Below are positions 30,357 through 39,267 of a DNA stretch of 64,000 nt, in pieces. The DNA comes from Candidatus Saccharimonadota bacterium (GTDB lineage: Bacteria; Patescibacteriota; Saccharimonadia; Saccharimonadales; Saccharimonadaceae). The notes beneath the pieces are model-generated. The model searched no databases. It was not told where the DNA came from and worked only from the letters and a program-made list of their open reading frames with translations. Within the stretch, counting starts at the first letter, position 1, and each line of letters begins with the position of its first letter. Position numbers and translations under genes: made by a program. Where the stretch lies: the NCBI GenBank assembly GCA_028286285.1, contig JAQBRV010000004.1, positions 1 to 64,000 on the forward strand. Direction: 5' to 3'.

Positions 30357-32291
30357 ATGAATGCCCAGGAAATCCGTAATGCTTACATACAATTCTTTAA
30401 AGACCGTCAACATGAAATTATTTCCCGCGCCCCACTCCTTTTAAAAGATGATCCAACCACGCTTTTTACTGGTTCTGGCATGCAACCACTACTGCCATAT
30501 TTATTAGGTGAGCCACATCCCGGCGGTCAACGTCTTGCCGATAGTCAAACCTGTTTACGGGCGCAAGATATCGAAGATGTAGGTGACAATCGTCACACGA
30601 CGTTTTTTGAGATGCTTGGTAACTGGAGCATGGGCGATTACTTCAAGGAGCAGCAAATTCGCTGGTTCTTTGAATTTCTGACGGATGTCGTCGGGCTTGA
30701 TGCCAATAAGATTTACGTAACCGCGTTTATCGGCGATGAAGCCCATGGAATCCCACGCGATGACGAAGCCGCTAATATTTGGCAGAAAGTCTTTGAAGAA
30801 AAGGGAATTGAGGCGAAGGTCGTCGAGATTGGAAGTCAAAAAGCAGGCAGCACACGAGGTATTAATCCTGGTGAGCGTATTTTCTTTTACGATGACAACG
30901 AAAACTGGTGGAGCCGTGGCGGTGGTCTTGATAAAACTCCGATCGGCGACCCATGCGGTCCAGACAGTGAAGTGTTTTATGATTTTGGCCCGCAAAATCA
31001 TGACGCAAGCTACGGCAAGGCTCACCCAGCCAGCGACAGCGGGCAGTTTATGGAAATCGGTAACCAAGTCTTCATGCAATATCGCCGATTGGACGACGGT
31101 AGTTTTGAACCGCTAGAAAAGAAAAATGTCGATTTTGGTGGTGGTCTGGAACGTATTGCCGCTGCTCGGCTTGATAGTCCGGATGTGTTTAAAATCAGCC
31201 TAATGTGGCCGATTATCGAGAAGCTACAAGAATTAAGTGGTAAGAAATACGAAAGTCACACTGAGAGTATGCGGGTGATCGCCGACCATTTACGTGCCGC
31301 AACGTTCCTTGCCGTTGATGGCTGTCTGCCGAGCAATAAACAACAAGGCTACGTCATGCGTAGACTTATTCGCCGTGCAATGGTAAAAGCGTTTAATCTT
31401 GGCGTTGAACAAAACTTCATGCAGGAAATAGTACCCGTCGTTGCAGATTTGTATCATGATGATTTCCCGGAAGTTGCCGAAAAGCGCGAAGAAATCGTGA
31501 CCATACTAATCAAAGAAGAGAAAGCCTTCCGCCAAACACTCAGGAAGGGCTTGCAGATGTTCGATAAGCTGGTTGCCAGTCGAAACATTGGAAGTGAGAA
31601 CAAAGATGAATCCGGTGATTTTAAAGCTATGTCGGGCGAGATGCTATTCACACTATATGATACCTATGGATTCCCAACGGAACTTGCGCACGAAGAAGCT
31701 GCAATGCGAGGACTGGCTGTAGAGCCTCTTGCACAAAGTGTATTTGAGGAGAAGATGGCCGAACAGCGTGCTCGCTCACAAACTGCCGCCAAAGGCACTT
31801 TCAAAGGTGGGCTCGGCGGACAAGATTTGATTCATAAAAAATACCATACGGCCACACACCTGATGTACCAAGCTCTTCGCGATGTGCTGGGTGACCATGT
31901 GGTACAGCATGGTAGTAACATTACCGAAGAACGCCTTCGATTTGACTTTTCGCATCCCGAAAAAGTGACGCGTGAGCAACTGGACGAAGTCGAACATATC
32001 GTTAATGAGCAGATCGCCAAAGACCTCAAGATTAGCTTTGCTGAATATCCCACAGCTGTCGCGCGCGAAGAAAAGCATGCTCTCGGCCAATTTGGCGATC
32101 GCTACGGCGATACTGTCAAAGTCTACAAAATGATTGCCGATGGTGAAGATACACCATTTAGTTTTGAAATCTGCGGCGGCCCGCATGTCGATCACACACT
32201 GGAACTATTTGAAGATGGCAAAAAATTCAAAATCCTCAAAGAAGAATCATCAAGCGCCGGCATTCGGCGCATCAAAGCTGTGCTTGTCTAA
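30357..32291 (+). CDS. alaS: Alanyl-tRNA synthetase lacking the C-Ala domain
   Basis: Class II synthetase charging and proofreading tRNA-Ala. At 644 residues it is far shorter than the usual ~870. The catalytic core begins RNAYIQFFKDRQHEI and holds the motif 2 region FEMLGNWSMGDYFK. The editing domain is complete: zinc-site residues His497 and His501 (HTATH), Cys606 and His610 (CGGPHVDH). The protein ends shortly after with SSSAGIRRIKAVLV, so the DHHA1/C-Ala oligomerisation domain is missing. The loss is clean and not a frameshift, since a normal stop overlaps the convergent gene. Short AlaS proteins are known in reduced genomes. Confidence 0.96.
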   Translation: MNAQEIRNAYIQFFKDRQHEIISRAPLLLKDDPTTLFTGSGMQPLLPYLLGEPHPGGQRLADSQTCLRAQDIEDVGDNRHTTFFEMLGNWSMGDYFKEQQIRWFFEFLTDVVGLDANKIYVTAFIGDEAHGIPRDDEAANIWQKVFEEKGIEAKVVEIGSQKAGSTRGINPGERIFFYDDNENWWSRGGGLDKTPIGDPCGPDSEVFYDFGPQNHDASYGKAHPASDSGQFMEIGNQVFMQYRRLDDGSFEPLEKKNVDFGGGLERIAAARLDSPDVFKISLMWPIIEKLQELSGKKYESHTESMRVIADHLRAATFLAVDGCLPSNKQQGYVMRRLIRRAMVKAFNLGVEQNFMQEIVPVVADLYHDDFPEVAEKREEIVTILIKEEKAFRQTLRKGLQMFDKLVASRNIGSENKDESGDFKAMSGEMLFTLYDTYGFPTELAHEEAAMRGLAVEPLAQSVFEEKMAEQRARSQTAAKGTFKGGLGGQDLIHKKYHTATHLMYQALRDVLGDHVVQHGSNITEERLRFDFSHPEKVTREQLDEVEHIVNEQIAKDLKISFAEYPTAVAREEKHALGQFGDRYGDTVKVYKMIADGEDTPFSFEICGGPHVDHTLELFEDGKKFKILKEESSSAGIRRIKAVLV

Positions 32292-33214
32292 AATGACTCA
32301 TCTAAACTGATCGTATCATTAGGGTCATTGTCGACTAGTTTCAGTATTCGTCCGATATCTTCATTTAAGATGTTCAAAAGTTCACTGTCGTTCGGCAGCG
32401 TTTCCGGCTCTTTGCCTGACTCCATCGCCGTAAAGGTGACTGACTGACTAAAATCATCAAATGATAATGTTGCATTGAGTGCCCGTCTACGATGGATTGG
32501 AATACCCACCCCAACATCGAAGCTCATCGTATTATCAAGAATTGTTTCAATTTCGATCTCCATCGGCTCCCCGTTGATAGTGTGGAGTCGAACTTCATAT
32601 ATCGCTTCGTCATATTCATCTGTCTTCGGAGCAGTCAGTTCGAATAGTTGACTCTCAATCATATCAGCTTGCTGACTCTGCACTAAAATATCGATGATAT
32701 TACGTGCCTGAGAAGGGTTCTGGGGGTCAGTGAGTGGTATGCCGTCAAGTGACGGAACGACAATCTGATCTATTAAGTCGGCCATCTCTTCAGCGGGAAT
32801 CTGTATTGAATAATCTTTTCCGTTGAGAATGGCCGACCCGGAATATGGCTCATCGACGTCAATACCGGGCTTTGAGATAGTAGCGATAGCATTGTCTTTC
32901 GTTTCAAGACGTAGTTCTAGATAAGGTCGATCTTGGGGTGACCCAAAATTATAAGTTATGATAACGAGATGTAACATGGTCGAGTCAATAAGATCGAAAA
33001 AAGACGGAGGTAATGATAGATCGTGGGCATGAATTCGATCAGTAGTAACTGCAAGTTGATATTGTTTCACGGTGGGGACAATATCGTGGCTTCTAGAAAG
33101 AGCCTCTGCCATTCTTAGGGAAGCAAGTACGGTTTCGGCCAAAACGACCTGCTCCTTTTCGGAGGTACTGTGGTCATGTTCTTCGTCAGAAAACATTTCA
33201 AATGGATCCGTCAT
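32288..33214 (-). CDS. Unknown soluble acidic protein
   Basis: Unrecognised 308-residue protein. It is acidic, with no signal peptide or membrane helix. An N-terminal helical part (VVLAETVLASLRMAEALSRS) precedes several alternating strands (LHLVIITYNFG, YLELRLETKDNAIATIS, YEVRLHTINGEPMEIEIET). It looks like a mixed alpha/beta protein of two similar halves. A perfect TATAAT at 33223-33228 on the minus strand lies 8 bases before the ATG. The stop overlaps that of alaS convergently (CTAA). It is divergent from the ftsA-like operon with only 81 bases between, so the two share a regulatory region. Function unknown. Confidence 0.75.
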   Translation of the reverse strand: MTDPFEMFSDEEHDHSTSEKEQVVLAETVLASLRMAEALSRSHDIVPTVKQYQLAVTTDRIHAHDLSLPPSFFDLIDSTMLHLVIITYNFGSPQDRPYLELRLETKDNAIATISKPGIDVDEPYSGSAILNGKDYSIQIPAEEMADLIDQIVVPSLDGIPLTDPQNPSQARNIIDILVQSQQADMIESQLFELTAPKTDEYDEAIYEVRLHTINGEPMEIEIETILDNTMSFDVGVGIPIHRRRALNATLSFDDFSQSVTFTAMESGKEPETLPNDSELLNILNEDIGRILKLVDNDPNDTISLDESF

Positions 33215-33222
33215 ATCATTTT

Positions 33223-33228
33223 ATTATA
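33223..33228 (-). promoter_or_regulatory. -10 box of the unknown acidic protein gene
   Basis: Perfect TATAAT on the minus strand, 8 bases before the ATG at 33214. Confidence 0.6.
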
Positions 33229-33279
33229 ACATTTTTAATTAATATTTGCAATCCTTTGCCACCATAAGCATCATTAGTA

Positions 33280-33285
33280 TATAAT
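33280..33285 (+). promoter_or_regulatory. -10 box of the ftsA-like operon
   Basis: Perfect TATAAT, 10 bases before the ATG at 33296, divergent to the box at 33223-33228. Confidence 0.6.
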
Positions 33286-33295
33286 CAATACAACT

Positions 33296-34561
33296 ATGGT
33301 TTTTGAAAAATTACGCGCGGTACGACTCAAAGAAGATGACAGTAACTATATTGTTGGACTCGACATTGGAACGGAGTTTGTCAAAGCCCTAATCGCCAGG
33401 CTTGACGGTGAGACCCTCGAAATCGTGGGTGTTGGCCGCGCCCGCCAGTCGGTGAGTGATATGCATTCCGGCGCGATTGCCGACATCTCTGGTGTCGTCC
33501 AAAACTGCGAAGATGCCCTGAGCCAGGCTGAAGACCAAGCAGGTTTGCAGGCCAAGAAAACGGTAATTGGGATTGCCGGCGAGCTAGTAAAAGGGGTTAC
33601 TAACACCATTCGCTACCGTCGTCCGCAGCCAGATCGCCCGCTCGATGTCGCTGAAATGGAATTTATCATTGAAAAAGTCCAGGAACGAGCCCAAATCAAA
33701 GCTCAACACCAAATCGCTCTTGAAACAGGCAATGAAGAAGTTGAAGTCAAGCTGGTCAATTCAGCGCTGGTCAGTATCCACATCGATGGCTACAAAGTCT
33801 CCAACCCAATTGGTTTTCAGGGCAAGGATGTGGCTGTTCAGATCTACACTGCCTTTGCTCCAATGGTTCATATTGGTGCGCTGGAACGCGTGGCTGATGA
33901 ACTGGCGCTTGAGCTCGTCGCGGTTGCCGCCGAACCGTTTGCGGTCAGTCGTAGCATGCTAGGAACCGATGCTAGTAGCAATTTCACAGCTATCTTGGCC
34001 GACGTGGGTGGTGGCACGACCGACATTGCTGTCGTCAATGACGGTGGCGTCGAAGGCACGAAAATGTTTGGGATTGGCGGTCGAAGCTTTACACGCACTA
34101 TCGCCAGCGAAATGGATCTTACCTACAAAGATGCCGAAAAGCTGAAAGTGAATCTTGGTCACGAGCAAATCAAGCCAACCGTCAAGAAAGAGGCTGAAAA
34201 AGCCATCGATAAAACGCTGGACGTATGGTTAGCCGGTGTCGAATTAGCGCTGAGTGAATTCGACTCAGTTGACCATTTGCCGAATCGCATTTTACTTTGT
34301 GGCGGCGGTGCCAGTCTTGAGCGACTCGTCACGGCACTTGAAACCGAAGATTGGTACAAAGATCTACCGTTTACCAAGCGCCCCAGTGTGCATCACATTT
34401 CACCCTCAGAAGTGGTCGGGATTACTGATACGACCGGGAAAGCCAGCGACCATACCTTCATCACCGCCATGGGTCTCCTCAGGGTTGGCTATGATACAAT
34501 AGTAGGGAGTAGCGAAAACGATTCCATCAAGGAGAAACTAAATCGCATTCTTCGGATATAA
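33296..34561 (+). CDS. FtsA/PilM-like actin-fold ATPase
   Basis: A 421-residue actin-superfamily protein. Phosphate 1 motif YIVGLDIGTEFVKALI (near residue 18), an SHS2-like insert (~95-175), phosphate 2 motif ILADVGGGTTDIAVV, a connect motif, and the adenosine motif ILLCGGGASLERL are all present. FtsA links FtsZ to the membrane; PilM uses the same fold in pilus assembly. A C-terminal amphipathic stretch (SIKEKLNRILRI) could be the membrane-targeting helix of FtsA. It heads an operon with a membrane protein, ruvX and mltG. FtsZ is not in the window, so the choice between FtsA and PilM is left open, with FtsA favoured. Confidence 0.85.
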   Translation: MVFEKLRAVRLKEDDSNYIVGLDIGTEFVKALIARLDGETLEIVGVGRARQSVSDMHSGAIADISGVVQNCEDALSQAEDQAGLQAKKTVIGIAGELVKGVTNTIRYRRPQPDRPLDVAEMEFIIEKVQERAQIKAQHQIALETGNEEVEVKLVNSALVSIHIDGYKVSNPIGFQGKDVAVQIYTAFAPMVHIGALERVADELALELVAVAAEPFAVSRSMLGTDASSNFTAILADVGGGTTDIAVVNDGGVEGTKMFGIGGRSFTRTIASEMDLTYKDAEKLKVNLGHEQIKPTVKKEAEKAIDKTLDVWLAGVELALSEFDSVDHLPNRILLCGGGASLERLVTALETEDWYKDLPFTKRPSVHHISPSEVVGITDTTGKASDHTFITAMGLLRVGYDTIVGSSENDSIKEKLNRILRI

Positions 34562-34563
34562 AC

Positions 34564-36180
34564 ATGAATAAAGACGTAATTTACATCGATGTTGACGACG
34601 ATATCACGGCTGTCATTGGCAAGCTCAAGGATAGTAAAGAGAAAGTCGTTGCCCTTGTCCCTCCAAAACGCGTAGGGATGCTTCAAAGTGCCGTCAATTT
34701 ACGATTACTTGATCGTGCCGCTCATAATGCCAACAAACATCTGGTTCTTATTACCAATAACCCAGCCTTGATTGCGCTCGCTGCCGCAGCTAAGTTGCCG
34801 GTTGCGAAAAACTTACAAAGCAAACCAGAGCTACCTGAAATTGCGGCGCTGGATATTGACGATGGTGATGATGTGATTGACGGCGCTGATCTTCCGATCG
34901 GCGATCATGCCGGCACGGCCATGCTGGCCGATGACGACACTGCGACCGACAAAGCCGCCGCTAGCCTAATGACGGGCGCAAAAGCAGCTCCACCGACTGA
35001 CGGGACGCCTCCGCGACCACCAAAAGCAAAAAATGGTTCACGAGTGCCGAATTTCGATTCGTTCCGCAAGAAATTATTTATCGGTATCGGTGCAGGCATT
35101 CTTCTTATCGGTTTTTTGATCTGGGCGATATTCTTTGCAGCCCACGCTACTGTCGTGATCACGGCTCGTACCGCAACCGAGAATGTTAGTAAAACCGTCA
35201 CACTGAACCAAACCGGCCCGACCAGCTTCAGCGGCGGGGTTATAAAGTCTATCCGCCAAGAGCAAAAGAAATCACAGTCGGTAGATTTTGACGCAACTGG
35301 TCAAAAAGATGTTGGCTCAAAGGCGACAGGAACAGTTCGATTCTCGACAGACTCCATCAGCAAGCTAGGTACAGTGATTCCAGCCGGTACCCAATTAACC
35401 TCGTCGAGTGGCCTGGTGTATATTACAAACCAGAGCGTCACCATGAACACGAATAATTACACAGGTGCGAACTCGCCAGTTACCGCGGCTGAAAACGGCA
35501 CACAGTATAATGCTGCTACTGGAAATGTTAGTGGCGCACCCTCGGGTATTTCGGCAAGCTTTGTTGGTGCAACGTCGGGCGGGGTTTCCAAGATGGTGGT
35601 AGTGGTGACTGCTGCCGACGTTCAAAAAGCAGCCGAACAACTCGCGACTCAAGAAGACCCGGCGGTTAAGGCGCAACTAAAAGCGGCATTCGGTAAAGAT
35701 GTACGCGTCATCGATACTAGCTATGCGGCACAAAAAGGCGATCCTGCATCTGTTCCAGCCGTCGGACAAGAGGCGACTAAAGCAAAGCTGACCACTGAGA
35801 TTATCTACTCCATGGTCGGCGTGGCTGAATCTGAACTCTCAACCTACCTCGACGCAGCTGTCAAGGAAGAGATTGCTGATCAGCCGAACCAGCGTGTTTA
35901 TGACAACGGTCTCAAGGCCGCCAGCTTTACCGATTTCGTGACTGATGCGACCGGCAGTAAGGCACGCTTGGTTGCCAATGGTAAAGTCGGTCCGCAGATT
36001 AATGACGATGACATCAAGGCCAAAGTCAAAGGCAAGCAATATGGGGATATCCAGGCAGATATCGGTGCGATTCAAGGTGTTGATGATGTTGATACCAAGT
36101 TCTGGCCATTCTGGGTACGCAGCGTGCCAAACGACACTAAGCGAATTACGATAGAATTTAAACTAAATGAGCAAAAGTAA
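34564..36180 (+). CDS. Single-pass membrane protein, baseplate J-like/CPR-conserved type
   Basis: 538 residues, 2 bases after the ftsA-like gene. The N-terminal ~90 residues form a compact alpha/beta domain (YIDVDDDITAVIGKLKDSKE, then KVVALVPPKRVGMLQSAVNL). A disordered acidic-to-Pro-rich linker, one transmembrane helix (IGIGAGILLIGFLIWAIFFA, ~175-195) and a large exported beta-rich region follow. Proteins of this build in Patescibacteria are often annotated as baseplate J/gp47-like. It may be the membrane partner of the actin-like ATPase, much as PilN/PilO partner PilM, or a cell-surface assembly protein. The overlap with ruvX (14 bases) indicates tight coupling. Confidence 0.7.
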   Translation: MNKDVIYIDVDDDITAVIGKLKDSKEKVVALVPPKRVGMLQSAVNLRLLDRAAHNANKHLVLITNNPALIALAAAAKLPVAKNLQSKPELPEIAALDIDDGDDVIDGADLPIGDHAGTAMLADDDTATDKAAASLMTGAKAAPPTDGTPPRPPKAKNGSRVPNFDSFRKKLFIGIGAGILLIGFLIWAIFFAAHATVVITARTATENVSKTVTLNQTGPTSFSGGVIKSIRQEQKKSQSVDFDATGQKDVGSKATGTVRFSTDSISKLGTVIPAGTQLTSSSGLVYITNQSVTMNTNNYTGANSPVTAAENGTQYNAATGNVSGAPSGISASFVGATSGGVSKMVVVVTAADVQKAAEQLATQEDPAVKAQLKAAFGKDVRVIDTSYAAQKGDPASVPAVGQEATKAKLTTEIIYSMVGVAESELSTYLDAAVKEEIADQPNQRVYDNGLKAASFTDFVTDATGSKARLVANGKVGPQINDDDIKAKVKGKQYGDIQADIGAIQGVDDVDTKFWPFWVRSVPNDTKRITIEFKLNEQK

Positions 36181-36580
36181 GACGACTGTTATTGCCCTCG
36201 ATGTTGGTGGGGCACGAATCGGCGTGGCGATTGCCGACACGTCGGTCAAAATTGCCGTTCCGTTTGGTGCAATTGAAGTCGATGGTAATGAGGTGCAAGC
36301 CATTGCGCAACTTGTCGTCAAAGAGGACGCTCGTGTAGTTGTGGTCGGCTACCCCCGTAATCAGGCGGGTGAACCAACCGCGCAGACGGCATCCGTCGAA
36401 CAGTTTGCCGCCAAGCTCACTGGCATCACTGATGAGTTGGTATTTCAAGATGAATCCCTCACTAGCGTTATGGCCGAACAACGCCTAAAAGCCCGTGGCG
36501 GTAGCTACACAAAGGGTGATATTGACGCCGAAGCAGCCGTCATTATCCTGCAAGATTATATCGAGGAGCATGTCTCATGA
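36167..36580 (+). CDS. ruvX: RuvX/YqgF-type Holliday junction resolvase-like nuclease
   Basis: A 137-residue RNase H-fold protein. VIALDVGGARIGVAIADT gives the first Asp of the active site, VVVVGYPRNQAGEPT is the second motif, QDESLTSVMAEQRLKA carries the Glu, and DAEAAVIILQDYI carries the terminal Asp. YqgF proteins process pre-16S rRNA 5' ends and have been proposed as alternative junction resolvases. It overlaps the previous gene by 14 bases and mltG by 4 (ATGA). The RuvX-MltG pair is common in bacteria. Confidence 0.93.
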   Translation: MSKSKTTVIALDVGGARIGVAIADTSVKIAVPFGAIEVDGNEVQAIAQLVVKEDARVVVVGYPRNQAGEPTAQTASVEQFAAKLTGITDELVFQDESLTSVMAEQRLKARGGSYTKGDIDAEAAVIILQDYIEEHVS

Positions 36581-37737
36581 ATGATATCCGTCCGGCGAAA
36601 CGACCACCAAAGCCAAATGTGCCCCAAGAGATACCGGCGGCGCATCGTTTAAGCGCACCACCACCCGAGCTCATGCTCGAGGATACCGCGTCGCCTGATA
36701 TAAAACCATCGAAGAAATCACCAAAGAAGTTGATTATTGGAGTAATCACGACTGTGTTACTCTTGATAATCGTTACTATTATCGGGGGCATTGCCTGGTA
36801 TACTCACCAACTGCAGCCAGTCTCGGCGGATGCCAATGCAAGTCGGGTCCGACTAACGATTGCGCTTGGGGCAACGCCCGACGCGATTGCTGATCAGCTG
36901 GCTGAGAAGCGGTTGATTCGGAGTGCAACGGCTTTTCGCATCTACACCAAGCTAAGCCGTACCCAGAATCGCCTCCAGGCTGGCACCTATTCGTTGTCCC
37001 CAACCGAATCGACCGCGCGGATTGTCGAGCACCTAGTGACTGGCAAAACCGATGAATTTACCCTCACCTTCCTACCGGGGGCTACTTTAGCTGAGAATCG
37101 TCACGTGCTATTGGGAGCTGGCTATGGGGTCGGCGAGGTAGATGCTGCCTTGAAAAAGGCCTACGATCACGCACTGTTTACCGATAAACCGGCCTCGGCT
37201 GACCTCGAGGGCTACATTTATGGCGAGACGTACAATTTTTCTACAAGTGCCTCAGTCGAGGATATTTTGGTACGAACTTTTGACGAATATTATCAGGCAA
37301 TCACTGCAGCGAAACTGGTCGAGGGTTTTAAAGCCCAGGGGTTGAACCTTTATGAAGGCATTACGCTCGCTTCTATCATCCAACGAGAAGTCAGTAGTGA
37401 GACGGATGAGGCACAGGTTGCGCAGGTCTTTTTGAAGCGCCTCCGAGAGGGTACCGTGCTCGGCTCGGACGTCACCTATAAGTACGCTGCTAAACACTTC
37501 AATCTGGTTGATTCACCCCTACAAGACTCAACTTACAACACTCGCCTGGTCAAGGGCTTGCCACCCGGCCCGATTGCTACTCCAGGCCTCGGAGCGCTAA
37601 AAGCTGTAGCCCAACCAGCGGCAGGTGATTATGAATTCTTTTTGGCTGGTGACGACGGGATTACCTATTTCGCCCACACCGAAGCTGAGCACGAGGCAAA
37701 CATTAAAGATCACTGTCAAATCGGCTGCGCCGAGTAA
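36577..37737 (+). CDS. mltG: Endolytic murein transglycosylase (YceG)
   Basis: MltG cuts nascent glycan strands and ends their polymerisation. The 386 residues start with a Pro-rich cytoplasmic tail, then a transmembrane helix (LIIGVITTVLLLIIVTIIGG), a LysM-like segment (RLTIALGATPDAIADQLAE) and the YceG domain. The catalytic Glu is in ITLASIIQREVS, and SDVTYKYA, YNTRLVKGLPPGPIATPG complete the signature. It acts outside the membrane, at division sites or during growth. It ends the operon; a structured leader and LysM-CHAP gene follow from a separate promoter. Confidence 0.95.
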   Translation: MNDIRPAKRPPKPNVPQEIPAAHRLSAPPPELMLEDTASPDIKPSKKSPKKLIIGVITTVLLLIIVTIIGGIAWYTHQLQPVSADANASRVRLTIALGATPDAIADQLAEKRLIRSATAFRIYTKLSRTQNRLQAGTYSLSPTESTARIVEHLVTGKTDEFTLTFLPGATLAENRHVLLGAGYGVGEVDAALKKAYDHALFTDKPASADLEGYIYGETYNFSTSASVEDILVRTFDEYYQAITAAKLVEGFKAQGLNLYEGITLASIIQREVSSETDEAQVAQVFLKRLREGTVLGSDVTYKYAAKHFNLVDSPLQDSTYNTRLVKGLPPGPIATPGLGALKAVAQPAAGDYEFFLAGDDGITYFAHTEAEHEANIKDHCQIGCAE

Positions 37738-37769
37738 AAACTTGACATATTTCCATTTAATAAAATGAA

Positions 37770-37798
37770 TTGACATTTTTGGCAATAGCCTATACAAT
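37770..37798 (+). promoter_or_regulatory. Promoter of the LysM-CHAP gene
   Basis: TTGACA, 17-base spacer, TACAAT (37793-37798). The transcription start is expected near 37805, giving a leader of about 250 bases. Confidence 0.8.
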
Positions 37799-37804
37799 AT
37801 GTAT

Positions 37805-38054
37805 CAGCACATTTGGCGTGCTCGGCTACTTAGTCAGGGGTTACACCTGACCGCGAGTGGGATAGACGAGTCACTGAATGAGCCTACCGATAAATGTCGC
37901 ACGGGTAATGAACTAGAACTTTTTAGAAGCTAAATATTAACTAATGAAATGGTCGACAACTACCCCGTTCTAATATGCGAGAAGAAAGACAAAGTAAGGT
38001 AGACGCCCTCTGAGTAATCTGAGCGGCAGGAGAAAGATAATCCGTAACGAAATC
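37805..38054 (+). promoter_or_regulatory. Long structured 5' leader (riboswitch candidate)
   Basis: No ORF fits. Pairings seen: ACATTT (near 37808) with AAATGT (near 37893), enclosing GCTC/GAGC and the hairpin GTCAGG-GGTTACA-CCTGAC. A second domain pairs CGGGTA with TACCCCG around ~50 bases. GCAGGAG lies ~20 bases before the ATG. The context, a secreted LysM cell-wall hydrolase, is where ydaO-type c-di-AMP riboswitches often sit, but I do not see that consensus. The class is left open. Confidence 0.55.
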
Positions 38055-39200
38055 ATGAGCGTCGGCTCGTCCGACGCATCAACAGCTGCTTTAAAACGGC
38101 AACTGTTCGCTCAACACAGAAAGAGCACAAAAACAAAAGGCCTCCAAAAGCCCGCTGCTCTTGCTTCATATGTGGGAGTTTTCCTCCTCGTTATCACTCT
38201 TGTTGCCATTGGCTACCAACCACCTCAGAAAACTGAAGTGGCAGCTGCTAATGCTGCTCAAACCACTCCAGCCGATGCGAGTGCTACCAGTCAACCATCG
38301 GTTGATCAGGTGATTGCGACGTCAGTTGCCGGTGATATTGCCGAACGCGCCAACCTCCCGATCGCACCAAACGTTGCCGAGCTATCGGTATCTCTATCGG
38401 TGAAAAGTGAGTTGGCTCAGACCGACGACACCATGATCAGTAAACCGCAAATTGTTCAGCCAGCTGCTGGATCACGTGACACCAAGACGTACGTCGCCAA
38501 GGCTGGTGATACGGTCGACGGTGTGGCTGCCCAGTATGGCATCTCAGCCACCACGATTAAGTGGGCAAACAACCTCACATCTGACGCACTTGAGCCAGGC
38601 AAGCAACTAGCCATTCCTCCAGTTGACGGTATTGTCTATACTGTTAAGGCTGGCGATACCGTTGATTCACTGGCGAGTAAGTATAGCGCAGATTCTAACC
38701 GCATTGTCGCTTTTAATGACCTCGAGATCAGTGGTCTATCTAACGGTGCTCGGATCATTATTCCCGGTGGTTCGCTACCAGAAACTGAACGCCCTGGATA
38801 TATTGCTCCACGATCAAGCTACAGTTCTAGCGCCGGTAGCTCGTTTGGTGCCAGTGCTAGTCGTGCCTTGGCTTCTGCCGGCAACCGCTATGCACCCGGT
38901 TACTGTACGTGGTATGCCTACGAGCGTCGTTTGCAGCTCGGACGACCAATTGGAAGTTTCTGGGGTAATGCAACAGCCTGGGCATCGAGCGCACGTGCTG
39001 CAGGATTTGCGGTGAACAATACGCCTGAGCCTGGCGCAATCATGCAAAATGGTGGTGGCTATGGACACGTAGCAATTGTCGAAAGCGTTGACGGCGCTGG
39101 TAATGTGACCGTCAGTGAGATGAACTATGCTGGCTATAACGTTGTGTCTTCACGGACATTGTCGGCTGGCCAAGCGGCTAACTACAACTTCATCCACTAA
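38055..39200 (+). CDS. Secreted LysM-CHAP cell-wall hydrolase
   Basis: A 381-residue exported amidase/endopeptidase candidate. A basic N-terminus and signal anchor (ASYVGVFLLVITLVAIGY, ~37-54) are followed by a disordered linker. Two LysM domains (~144-188, ~193-238; TYVAKAGDTVDGVAAQYGIS and VYTVKAGDTVDSLASKY) bind glycan. A Ser-rich linker leads to a C-terminal CHAP domain with catalytic Cys284 (GYCTWYAYER) and His337 (GYGHVAIVE). Enzymes like this cut stem peptides during separation or turnover. The ~250-base leader suggests regulation in response to a signal. A strong terminator follows. Confidence 0.93.
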   Translation: MSVGSSDASTAALKRQLFAQHRKSTKTKGLQKPAALASYVGVFLLVITLVAIGYQPPQKTEVAAANAAQTTPADASATSQPSVDQVIATSVAGDIAERANLPIAPNVAELSVSLSVKSELAQTDDTMISKPQIVQPAAGSRDTKTYVAKAGDTVDGVAAQYGISATTIKWANNLTSDALEPGKQLAIPPVDGIVYTVKAGDTVDSLASKYSADSNRIVAFNDLEISGLSNGARIIIPGGSLPETERPGYIAPRSSYSSSAGSSFGASASRALASAGNRYAPGYCTWYAYERRLQLGRPIGSFWGNATAWASSARAAGFAVNNTPEPGAIMQNGGGYGHVAIVESVDGAGNVTVSEMNYAGYNVVSSRTLSAGQAANYNFIH

Positions 39201-39219
39201 AATATCAGCCCGTGACTTG

Positions 39220-39250
39220 AAATCGCCCCTGTGAAAACAGGGGCGATTTT
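39220..39250 (+). terminator. Intrinsic terminator of the LysM-CHAP gene
   Basis: AAATCGCCCCTGT-GAAA-ACAGGGGCGATTT, a perfect stem with a GNRA-type loop, followed by TTGTT. Confidence 0.9.
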
Positions 39251-39267
39251 GTTATAGTAAGGAGAGT

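Noticed and set aside
37805-38054. Considered as tmRNA, RNase P RNA or a canonical ydaO riboswitch
   Set aside because: No tRNA-like ends, no tag ORF, no RNase P core sequences, and the conserved ydaO segments are not seen. Kept only as an unclassified leader.
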